Part shown: piece after piece, positions 43,701 to 52,600 of the stretch | How the letters are laid out: each line of letters opens with the position of its first letter | Numbering within the stretch: position 1 is the stretch's first letter | Assembly: GCA_023424095.1 (NCBI GenBank) | Contig: JAFAEG010000093.1 | Location: 1 to 60,422, forward strand | Length of the DNA: 60,422 bases | Direction of reading: 5' to 3' | Source of the DNA: Pseudomonadota bacterium | Lineage (GTDB): Bacteria; Pseudomonadota; Alphaproteobacteria; Sphingomonadales; Sphingomonadaceae | Made by a program: the position numbers and the translations under genes | The notes under the pieces: model-generated | Database searches by the model: none | Told to the model about the DNA's origin: nothing | The model's input: only the letters and a program-made list of their open reading frames with translations

Positions 43701-45127
43701 CTTAGCCTGCGGATGGCCGCTGCCGCGCGGCCGAGGCTCGCGCGGAAATCACGGGGACGATAAGCATTGGGTTCGCGCACCGCCTGATAAGCGGCGTTGA
43801 TGTCGGCGCGGATGCCCTGCACCGCATTGGCCGAGACGCCGCCATTGGCGACCAGAGCGGACAGCAAGGTGTCGGTCGCCATCACCGCCTGAACGCTGCC
43901 GGCATAATCGGTGAAGCGTTCGCTGATCGCGGTGCTGGTGATCTCGCCGATGATCTGGAAGATCTGGTCGTTGCCGATCTCGCGCGACGAGAAGGCGGCG
44001 CCCAGCGCGATCGCGTCGCGTTTCAGCCGTTCGGCGGCCGTGCGCACATTGGCCGGATCGCGCGTCATCGCCTCGTGGAAAGCGCGGCTGCTGGCGTCGA
44101 ACCGCTGCCCTTCGGCCCGCGCCACCACCCGTGCCGCGGCCGAGAGCATGATCATATTCTCATCATTGTAGGGCGGCATGCCGAGCGTGAGCGGCCGGGA
44201 AGGATTGTCGACGATCGTCTGGTCGAACTGCGGATTGTCGAAGATGCGCCGATGGCAGGAGTGGCAATCCAGGAAATAGAATTCCGGGAAGATGCCGAGC
44301 CGGCCGCGCGGGCTGGTGAACAGCTCAAGCGAGCGTTCCAGCGCCATCGCCTGGCCCACCGCCCACATCTGCACATTGCTGACCGGGGTCTTGCGGCGGC
44401 GATAATCGGGATCGTCGTCGTGATGCGCCTGAAGCGTCGAGAACAGGTCGAGCTCGAAGCTGATGCGCGGGTGGCCGGCGGCCATCAGCCGGTGAGTGAC
44501 GAAGCGGTTCGGGTCCTCATTGCCGAAATGGCAGTCGAGGCAGACGCCGGCGCGTTCGCGCGGATTCTCGAGCGCGATCAGACCGCGCTGGACGCTGCCC
44601 TGATGAGTCGCGCCGGCTGAATAATGGTAGGACAGCCAGCCCGAGGCGGGGCCGTGGCAGGCCTCGCAGCCGACCCCGTCCGAGCGCAGGAAACGCGCGC
44701 CGCGCAGAGGCGAGGGCGCCGGCGTGGTGTGGCAGCCCAGGCATTCGGGCGCGGACGTCGCTTCGCCCAGGCCGAGCCGCTGCGCGATCTGGCGCGAGCG
44801 TGGCTCCTGCAGCACGGCGAACGCGCGGCTGTGTGCGCCGGAGGCGCTGGCCGGGTCCTGCCAGAGCAGGATTTCGTCCTGCCGCACGACGCCGACGGGC
44901 GTGTCGTCGGGATGGGGCCCGAGATCGGGCGAGGCGTTCGGCACGCTGCGGCCGTGGCAGGTGCTGCCCGCGCAACTGGCGACACCGAGGAAATTGCCTG
45001 TGGGGCCGGATGCTTCGGTCTGCGCGGTCGCCTGGGCGCCGTCGCCGAACAGCAGTCCGCCGCCCGCGATTGCTGCCACCAGCAATGCCGCGACCCCAAC
45101 TGCGATGCTGCGCCTTCCCCCGGCCAT
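43697..45127 (-). CDS. Multihaem cytochrome c, c554-like
   Basis: The 476-residue protein has an N-terminal membrane/signal segment and four canonical haem motifs (CLGCH, CEACH, CLDCH, CHSCH). It also has CAGSTCH near residue 52, a CX4CH motif that may bind a fifth haem. The spacing GVGCEACHGPASGW and AGVCLDCHFGNEDPNRF resembles the cytochrome c554 family. After residue 290 it is haem-free and helical. It is the first gene of the minus operon and overlaps the next by four bases. Confidence 0.85.
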   Translation of the reverse strand: MAGGRRSIAVGVAALLVAAIAGGGLLFGDGAQATAQTEASGPTGNFLGVASCAGSTCHGRSVPNASPDLGPHPDDTPVGVVRQDEILLWQDPASASGAHSRAFAVLQEPRSRQIAQRLGLGEATSAPECLGCHTTPAPSPLRGARFLRSDGVGCEACHGPASGWLSYHYSAGATHQGSVQRGLIALENPRERAGVCLDCHFGNEDPNRFVTHRLMAAGHPRISFELDLFSTLQAHHDDDPDYRRRKTPVSNVQMWAVGQAMALERSLELFTSPRGRLGIFPEFYFLDCHSCHRRIFDNPQFDQTIVDNPSRPLTLGMPPYNDENMIMLSAAARVVARAEGQRFDASSRAFHEAMTRDPANVRTAAERLKRDAIALGAAFSSREIGNDQIFQIIGEITSTAISERFTDYAGSVQAVMATDTLLSALVANGGVSANAVQGIRADINAAYQAVREPNAYRPRDFRASLGRAAAAIRRLR

Positions 45128-45359
45128 CGACCCCCCGCGCCGCCCGGATTCTGGTCCCGGACCGCCAATCTATGCGGAAATCCGCCGTTTCGATCAACAG
45201 GAGAAACCCGCGGAATTGCGCGTCCTGTCGGATGACAGGGGCAGGAAAGCGCATTAGAGCATCAATCGTTCGGGGGGATTGGGTCGGCCGCTTGTTCCTG
45301 TGGCTCCAGCGCCCTCGTCCGTGTCGCGTGCCGGTTGGGTTTTTGCGGAGACGGCGAAC

Positions 45360-47006
45360 ATGACGAAGGCTTCAGACCTGTTCATTCAATGCCTTGAGGA
45401 AGAAGGCTGCGAATATATTTTCGGTGTTCCCGGCGAAGAAAATCTCGACATGCTGGACAGCCTGTCGCGCTCCAAGACGATCAAGCTCATTCTCACGCGG
45501 CACGAACAAGGCGCGGGCTTCATGGCCGCCACTTATGGCCGCCATACCGGCAAGACCGGCGTGTGCATGGCCACCTTGGGCCCGGGCGCGACCAATTTCG
45601 TCACCGCCGCAGCCTATGCGCAATTGGGCGGCATGCCGATCCTGATGGTCACCGGCCAGAAGCCGATCCGCAAGTCCAAGCAGGGCCGCTTCCAGATCCT
45701 CGACGTGGTCGACATGATGCGGCCGATCACCAAATTCACCCACCAGCTCGCCTCGGCCGACAACATCCCGAGCCGCGTGCGCGAAGCCTATCGTCTCGCC
45801 GAGGAAGAGAAGCCCGGTGCGACTCACCTCGAATTCCCCGAGGATATTGCCGAGGAGAAGACGGACAGCCGGCCGATCAAGCCAAGCATCTCGCGCCGCC
45901 CCTCCGCCGAGGAGAAAGCGGTCCGCGCGGCGGTGAAGCGGATCGAGGATGCCAAGGCGCCGATCCTCGTCATCGGTGCCGGCGGCAACCGCAAGACGAC
46001 CGGCCGGATGCTGCTCCAGTTCGTCGAGAAGACCGGCATTCCGTTCGTCACCACCCAGCTCGGCAAGGGCGTGATCGACGAGCAGCATCCGCTCTTTCTC
46101 GGCTGCGCGGCACTGTCGGCGGGCGATTTCGTCCATCGCTGCGTCGAGGCTGCGGACCTCATCATCAATGTCGGCCACGACGTGATCGAGAAGCCGCCTT
46201 TCTTCATGAAGAATGGCGGCACCGAAGTGATCCACGTCTCCACCAGGAGCGCCGAGGTCGATCCGGTCTATTTCCCGCAGGTCGAAGTGCTCGGCGATAT
46301 CGCCAACGCGATCTGGCAGATGAAGAATGACATCGTGCCGTCGGGCGCGTGGAACTTCGACAAGATGCTGGGCTATCGCAAGGCGGAGGTCGAGCACACG
46401 GCCAGCCTCGACACGGACGATCGCTTCCCGATCTTCCCGCCCTATCTGGTCCGCAAGATTCGCGAGGCGATGCCGTCGGACGGGATCATCTGCCTCGACA
46501 ATGGCGTCTATAAGATCTGGTTCGCGCGCAATTATCCGGCGCGGCAGCAAAATACGGTTTTGCTCGACAATGCGTTGGCGACGATGGGCGCGGGCCTGCC
46601 GTCCGCGATGGCCTCTGCGATGGTCTATCCCGACCGCAAGGTGATGGCGATCTGCGGCGATGGCGGCTTCATGATGAACAGCCAGGAGATGGAGACCGCG
46701 GTCCGCCTGGGGCTGAACATCACCGTGCTGATCCTGCGCGACGACAGCTATGGCATGATCCGCTGGAAGCAGGCCAATATGGGCTTCGAGGATTTCGGCC
46801 TGACCTACGGCAATCCGGATTTCGTCAAATATGCGGAAAGCTATGGCGCGATCGGCCACCGCGTCGACAGCGCCAACAGCCTGTCGGAAATCCTGAAAAC
46901 CTGCCTCGATACGCCCGGCGTTCATCTCATAGACTGCCCGGTCGACTATTCTGAGAACGACCAGATCCTGAACAAGGATATCAAGGAGCAGAGCGCGGCG
47001 CTCTAA
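45360..47006 (+). CDS. Acetolactate synthase large subunit-like TPP enzyme
   Basis: The 548-residue protein has the TPP-enzyme catalytic Glu in LTRHEQGAGFMA and the TPP/Mg motif GDGGFMMNSQEMETAVRLGLN with DDSYGMIRWKQ. The layout is that of acetolactate synthase. No small regulatory subunit is adjacent, so it may be a catabolic or specialised acetohydroxyacid synthase, not the biosynthetic one. The start at 45360 gives MTKASDLFIQCLEEEG; the upstream extension was rejected. It is followed by two small genes and an aldehyde dehydrogenase on the same strand. Confidence 0.85.
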   Translation: MTKASDLFIQCLEEEGCEYIFGVPGEENLDMLDSLSRSKTIKLILTRHEQGAGFMAATYGRHTGKTGVCMATLGPGATNFVTAAAYAQLGGMPILMVTGQKPIRKSKQGRFQILDVVDMMRPITKFTHQLASADNIPSRVREAYRLAEEEKPGATHLEFPEDIAEEKTDSRPIKPSISRRPSAEEKAVRAAVKRIEDAKAPILVIGAGGNRKTTGRMLLQFVEKTGIPFVTTQLGKGVIDEQHPLFLGCAALSAGDFVHRCVEAADLIINVGHDVIEKPPFFMKNGGTEVIHVSTRSAEVDPVYFPQVEVLGDIANAIWQMKNDIVPSGAWNFDKMLGYRKAEVEHTASLDTDDRFPIFPPYLVRKIREAMPSDGIICLDNGVYKIWFARNYPARQQNTVLLDNALATMGAGLPSAMASAMVYPDRKVMAICGDGGFMMNSQEMETAVRLGLNITVLILRDDSYGMIRWKQANMGFEDFGLTYGNPDFVKYAESYGAIGHRVDSANSLSEILKTCLDTPGVHLIDCPVDYSENDQILNKDIKEQSAAL

Positions 47007-47018
47007 GGTACCAGATCG

Positions 47019-47231
47019 ATGGAGATCGCGCTCATCATTGGAGCGGTCATCGTCGTCTATATCTTATGGAATTTGCTTGGGAATTGGATCGCGCAGAAGT
47101 TCTGGCCAACGATGAAGAGTGCCGATGAGGGCGATAGGGTCATCTACTCGATTGTCTTCAGATTCATCATGTTCTTCCTCGCGATGACCGGGGTGGGGGT
47201 TGCCGCAGCTCTAGGCTATATCGAGCTGTAA
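47019..47231 (+). CDS. Small membrane protein, 70 residues
   Basis: I do not recognise a family. The product has two membrane segments (IALIIGAVIVVYILWNLLG at the N-terminus and IVFRFIMFFLAMTGVGVAAALG at the C-terminus) separated by a short charged loop. It begins 12 bp after the acetolactate synthase stop and is probably co-transcribed. Base use here is less GC-rich than in the enzyme genes. Confidence 0.6.
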   Translation: MEIALIIGAVIVVYILWNLLGNWIAQKFWPTMKSADEGDRVIYSIVFRFIMFFLAMTGVGVAAALGYIEL

Positions 47232-47253
47232 GCGGTGACGCGGGAGACTTAGA

Positions 47254-47514
47254 GTGAAGAGTGTATCCAGGATTTTGGCAGCGTTGATCGTGCTCGGCAC
47301 GGCGACGTCGGTCACCGCGCAGTCGTTCAACAGCGAGATGAACCGCTATCGGGTCGCGAAACTGCAGTGCGAGGAAGCATTCCGGCGGGCGACCGATGCC
47401 AATTGCGGCCAGGCATGTCAGGCCGCGGCGGCCGAGCGGCAGACGCGCTGCCTGGCGAGTGCCGAGCAACGCTATGGCGAGGCGCTGCGGCGGGCGCTCA
47501 GGATCAGGCGTTAG
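47254..47514 (+). CDS. Small secreted Cys-containing protein, 86 residues
   Basis: From a GTG start, the product has a signal peptide (ILAALIVLGTATSVTAQ). A mature helical region follows with Cys residues in KLQCEEAFRRATDANCGQACQAA and RCLAS, which may form disulphides in the periplasm. It ends in an Arg-rich tail. The function is unknown. It lies 22 bp after the small membrane protein gene. Confidence 0.6.
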   Translation: MKSVSRILAALIVLGTATSVTAQSFNSEMNRYRVAKLQCEEAFRRATDANCGQACQAAAAERQTRCLASAEQRYGEALRRALRIRR

Positions 47515-47538
47515 CCGAGGCGCGGACGAAACAGCGTT

Positions 47539-47632
47539 GTCATACCCGCGAAAGCGGGGACAATCCGTCATGGCGTGATCGCTACGACGAGGTCATTGGA
47601 TAGACTGGGTTCCCGCTTTCGCGGGGATGACA
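47539..47632. repeat. REP-like palindromic repeat, family A copy 2
   Basis: Opposed arms ACCCGCGAAAGCGGGG and CCCGCTTTCGCGGGG match the repeat at 959-1036, with a different centre. It lies in the 133-bp gap before the aldehyde dehydrogenase gene. Confidence 0.8.
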
Positions 47633-47647
47633 TTTTGGGGGTGATCG

Positions 47648-49084
47648 ATGGTCAAGCTGAAGGACACCTATCCGCTCTACGTCTGCAACGAGGCGCGGCA
47701 GCCGAACACCGACCTCGAGGTCACCGACAAATATACCGGCGAGGTCGCCTTCCGGGTCGCGCAGGCGGATGCGGCGACGATCCTGGAAGGCATTGCCGGC
47801 ACCGTCGAGGCGGCCGAGCCGATGGCGCGGATGGCAAGCTATGAGCGGCAGGCCGTGCTTCAGCATTGCGTCGACCGCTTCAAGGAGCGGTTCGACGAAC
47901 TGGCTTATGCTTTGTGCGTCGAGGCCGGGAAGCCGATCAAGGATTCGGAAGGCGAGGTCGGCCGACTGATCGACACGTTCCGCATCGCCGCCGAGGAATC
48001 GGTGCGGATGACCGGCGAGGTGCAGCCGCTCGACATCTCCCCGCGCGCCAAAGGCTATCAGGGCATCTGGAAGCGCGTGCCGATCGGGCCGTGTTCCTTC
48101 ATCTCGCCATTCAATTTCCCGCTGAACCTTGCCGCGCACAAGGTCGCACCGGCGATCGCGGTCGGCTGTCCGTTCGTGATGAAGCCCGCCAGCCGCACGC
48201 CTTTGGGCGCGATCATCATGGGCGAGGTGCTGGCCGAAACTGATTTGCCGAAGGGCGCTTTCTCGATCCTGCCCGCGCATCGCGACGGGGCCGATCTGTT
48301 CACCGAGGATGACCGGCTGAAACTGCTCAGCTTCACCGGCTCGCCTGGCGTCGGCTGGGAATTGAAGGCCAAGGCCGGCAAGAAGAAGGTGGTGCTCGAG
48401 CTGGGCGGCAATGCGGCGGTGATCGTCGACAAGGATGCCGACCTGGACGACGCGCTCGAGCGGGTGATTTTCGGCGCCTTCTACCAGTCCGGCCAGTCCT
48501 GCATCGGCGTGCAGCGCATCCTGATCCACGCCGACGTCTATGATCGCTTCCGCGACATGCTGGTGGCGAAGACGAAGACGCTGGTTTCGGGCGACCCGAA
48601 GGACCGCAATGTCTTCATCGGCCCGATGATTTCCGAAGGCGAGGCCAAGCGGCTGGATACGTGGATCCAGGAAGCGGTGGGCAAGGGCGCGACCTTGCTG
48701 TGCGGCGGCAAGCGCGAGGGCGCGATGCTGGAGGCGACCCTGCTCGAGAAGGTCGACCGGAACACCAAGATCAACATCGAGGAAGCGTTCGGCCCTGTCG
48801 CTTTCCTGATCAAGTTCAGTCACTTCGACGAGGCACTTGAGATCGTGAATGATAGCAAGTTCGGGCTTCAGGCGGGCATCTTCACCCGCGATCTGTTCCA
48901 GATGTTCGACGCCTGGGACCGACTCGACGTCGGCGGCGTCGTGATCAACGACGTGCCGAGCTACCGGGTCGACAACATGCCCTATGGCGGCGTGAAGGAT
49001 TCAGGGCTCGGCCGCGAAGGCGTGCGCTTCGCGATGGAGGATATGACCGAGATCAGGAATCTGGTGATTCGGCGGACGTCGTAG
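47648..49084 (+). CDS. NAD(P)-dependent aldehyde dehydrogenase
   Basis: The 478-residue protein has the ALDH motifs: ISPFNFPLNLAAHKVAPA, FTGSPGVGWELKAKAGKK, the catalytic Glu in ELGGNAAVIVD, and the catalytic Cys in QSGQSCIGVQR. The late EEAFGPVAFL is also present. It oxidises an aldehyde to an acid; the substrate is not evident. Its 3' end overlaps the convergent downstream gene by 32 bp. Confidence 0.93.
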   Translation: MVKLKDTYPLYVCNEARQPNTDLEVTDKYTGEVAFRVAQADAATILEGIAGTVEAAEPMARMASYERQAVLQHCVDRFKERFDELAYALCVEAGKPIKDSEGEVGRLIDTFRIAAEESVRMTGEVQPLDISPRAKGYQGIWKRVPIGPCSFISPFNFPLNLAAHKVAPAIAVGCPFVMKPASRTPLGAIIMGEVLAETDLPKGAFSILPAHRDGADLFTEDDRLKLLSFTGSPGVGWELKAKAGKKKVVLELGGNAAVIVDKDADLDDALERVIFGAFYQSGQSCIGVQRILIHADVYDRFRDMLVAKTKTLVSGDPKDRNVFIGPMISEGEAKRLDTWIQEAVGKGATLLCGGKREGAMLEATLLEKVDRNTKINIEEAFGPVAFLIKFSHFDEALEIVNDSKFGLQAGIFTRDLFQMFDAWDRLDVGGVVINDVPSYRVDNMPYGGVKDSGLGREGVRFAMEDMTEIRNLVIRRTS

Positions 49085-49553
49085 CGGCCGGTTTGGCCTT
49101 CGGCGCGCGCTTGGCGCGGGGCTTGGCTTTCGGCATCGCCTCGGCGGGCCCTTCCTGCTCGGCCAGCCAAGCGTTCAATTTGGCGAGGCTGCGTTCGATC
49201 GCGGCGATGGCGGCGCGAACCCGCTCCGGATCGCGGTCGGCCAAGGCCAGGTCGGACAGCCAGTAGCTGAGCGACAGCCACTCGCCCTCGCCATTCTCGC
49301 CGCCGGCCGAGACCGACAGATAGGCTTCTTCGGCGGGGGCCAGCTCGCCATCCGCGCCCAGATCGAGCCCGTGCAGCGCAAGCCGCCCACTCTGCTCCAA
49401 TTCCCCGGCGGTCAGCGCGCGGGCGGAATAGAGAATCGCGTCCAGCTCGCTCTCGCGCATCTTCGCGTCGGCCAGCGCCGCGGACGCCGCGGTGGCGAGC
49501 TGCTTGCGCACGACATGGTGGAAATCGGCGAGCGAATAAGGCGGCGGCTCCAT
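49053..49553 (-). CDS. Uncharacterised 166-residue protein
   Basis: I do not recognise this family. The protein is mostly helical, without signal peptide or membrane segments. It has the segment EGEWLSLSYWLSDLALADRDPERVRAAI and ends in a Lys/Ala/Pro-rich tail (KAKPRAKRAPKAKPA) like those of nucleic-acid-binding or histone-like tails. It is convergent with and overlaps the aldehyde dehydrogenase 3' end. Its start lies 83 bp from the divergent 5-oxoprolinase start. Confidence 0.65.
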   Translation of the reverse strand: MEPPPYSLADFHHVVRKQLATAASAALADAKMRESELDAILYSARALTAGELEQSGRLALHGLDLGADGELAPAEEAYLSVSAGGENGEGEWLSLSYWLSDLALADRDPERVRAAIAAIERSLAKLNAWLAEQEGPAEAMPKAKPRAKRAPKAKPAATTSAESPDS

Positions 49554-49635
49554 GGCCGCGATGGCTGGGGCAGCCCTGCGAAAAGGTCAAGCGGGAGCGG
49601 CTTCCGCTCGGCCGTTGCGGGCGCTAGCGTGGCGC

Positions 49636-52600
49636 ATGGCGCAGGCGGACTGGACCTTCTCGATCGACCGCGGCGGCACCTTCACCGACATCGTTGCGCA
49701 TGGCCCGGATGGGCAGCGGATCGTGCGCAAATTGCTGTCCGAAAATCCCGGCCAATATGAGGATGCCGCGACCGCCGGGATCGCCGCGATCCTGGCCGAG
49801 CAGGGCGGCGGCCGGGCGGCGACGGTGCGGATGGGCACGACGGTGGCGACCAATGCGCTGCTGGAGCGCAAGGGCGAGCCGGTCGCGCTGGCGATCACCC
49901 GCGGGTTCGGCGACGCGCTGCGCATCGGCTACCAGTCGCGGCCCGACATTTTCGCACGGCATATCCTCCTGCCCGAGCCGCTTTATTCGCGCGTGATCGA
50001 GGTGGACGAAAGGGTGACGGCGGACGGCACTTTGCTGATCCCGCTCGATCTGGACGCCGCGACCGCCGGTTTGCAAGCCGCCTATGACGAGGGCTTCCGC
50101 GCGCTGGCGATCCTGCTGGTCCACGGCTGGCGCTGGACCGCGCATGAGGCGGCCCTGGCCGAGGCTGCGGCGCGGATCGGCTTCACGCAGATTTCGGCCA
50201 GCCATCAGGTCGAGCCGCTGATCAAATTGATCGGGCGCGGCGATACCAGCGTGGCGGATGCCTATTTGTCGCCGGTATTGCGGCGCTATGTCGATCGGGT
50301 GGTGCGCGGCATCGGCAGCGGCCCGCGCCTGTTCTTCATGCAATCCAATGGCGGCCTCACCGACGCGGCGAAATTTCGCGGCAAGGACGCGATCCTGTCG
50401 GGGCCTGCGGGCGGCATCGTCGGCATGGCGAAGACGGCGGCGGAGGCGGGTTATGATCATGTCATCGGCTTCGACATGGGCGGCACCTCGACCGATGTGT
50501 CGCATTTCGCCGGCAGCTATGAGCGTACCAGCGAGCGCGTCGTGGCGGGCGTACGCGTGCGCGCGCCGATGCTGGAAATCCACACCGTCGCGGCGGGCGG
50601 CGGCTCGGTCTGCCATTATGACGGGACGCGCTTCCGGGTCGGGCCGGACAGCGCCGGCGCGGTACCGGGCCCGGCCTGCTACCGGCGCGGCGGGCCGCTG
50701 ACGATCACGGACTGCAATGTGGTGCTGGGCAAGATCAGGCCGGAGCATTTCCCGAGCATGTTCGGGCCCGACGGCGATCAGCCGATCGACGCCGGGGCGT
50801 CGCGGGTCTTGTGCGCCGCAATCGCCGCGCAGGCGGGCATGTCCGCCGAGGCGGTCGCCGAGGGCTTCGTCCGGATCGCGGTCGACAATATGGCCAATGC
50901 GATCAAGCAGATATCGATCGCGCGAGGCCATGACGTCACCCGCTACGCGCTGCAATGTTTCGGCGGCGCGGGCGGCCAGCATGCCTGCCTGGTCGCCGAT
51001 GCGCTGGGGATCGAGACGGTGCTGGTCCATCCGCTCGCCGGGGTGCTGAGCGCTTATGGGATCGGGCTCGCCGATCTGGTGGAGCTGCGCCAGCGTTCGC
51101 TCGGCGGCGCGGAGCTGGAGCCGGTGCTGGCGGAGCTCGAGGCGGAAGCCGCGACGGCCTTGCGCGCGCAGGGGGTGAGCGACCCGGACATCCGCCGCCG
51201 CGCCGCGCTGCGCTACGACGGCAGCGACACGACGCTGGAGGTCGCGGTCGGCGCGGGCATGGAGGCCGACTTCACCGAAGCGCACCGCCAGCGCTTCGGC
51301 TTCGTGTCCGACGCGCCGATCGTGGTGGAAACGGCGATCGTCGAGGCTGTTGGACAGGGGACCTTATCCTCCCTGTCGCGAAGCGATGGGGAGGGGGACC
51401 GTCCCGCGCAGCGGTATGGTGGAGGGGCCTTCCGCGCTTCGCCCCAGAGCCCCTCCACCATCGGCTTCGCCGACGGTCCCCCTCCCCATGAGGCTGCGCC
51501 TCACAGGGAGGATCTGTTTGACCGTACAGCTCTCGTTCCAGACGACTCCATATCCGGCCCCGCCATCATCGTGGACGAAGCCGCCACCACCGTGATCGAA
51601 CCGGGCTGGCGGGCGCAGGTCGATCCGCTCGGCAACCTCATCCTCGCCCGCATCGCCCCGCGCGACACTGTTCCGGCGATGGGAACCGAAGTCGATCCCG
51701 TCACGCTCGAAGTGATGGGCAATCTCTTCATGGCGATCGCCGAGGAGATGGGGGTGGCGCTGCAGAGCACGGCGTCGAGCGTGAACATCAAGGAACGACT
51801 CGATTTCTCCTGCGCCGTCTTCGATCGGGGCGGTGCGCTGATCGCCAATGCGCCGCACATCCCGGTGCATCTCGGTTCGATGGGCGACAGCATCCGCATC
51901 ATCATCGAGGCGCGCGGGGAACAGCGCGACGGGCGGGGGATGATGCCGGGCGACGTCTATGTGCTGAACGCCCCCTATCGCGGAGGCACGCACCTGCCCG
52001 ACATCACCGTTATCATGCCGGTCTTCGCTAACGACGCGGATGCGGAGCCCGCCTGGTTCGTCGCGGCGCGGGGCCATCATTCGGACATTGGCGGGATCAA
52101 GCCCGGATCGATGCCGCCGGACAGCCGCGACGTGCACGAGGAAGGCGTGCTGATCGACAATGAATTGCTCGTCGATCGGGGCCGATTTCTGGAAACGGAG
52201 ATGCGCGCCCTGCTCGCGACCGGACGCTGGCCGGCGCGCAATCCCGACCGCAACATCGCCGATTTGAAGGCGCAGGTCGCCGCCTGCGCGCGCGGGGCGG
52301 GGGAGTTGAAGCGGATCGCGGCGGAGCGCGGGCGCGGCTTTGTCGATGCGTACATGCGCCACGTCATGGCCAATGCCGAGGAGGCGGTCCGGCGCCTGAT
52401 CGGGACGCTGCAGGACGGCAGTTTCAGCTACGAGATGGACAATGGCGCAATGGTGTCGGTGACGATCACGGTCGATCGCGAGGCCCGTTCAGCGACGGTC
52501 GATTTCACCGGCACCAGCGCCCAACTGCCCGACAATTTCAACGCGCCATATTCGATCTGCCGCGCGGCGACGCTCTACGTGTTCCGTACTCTCGTCGACG

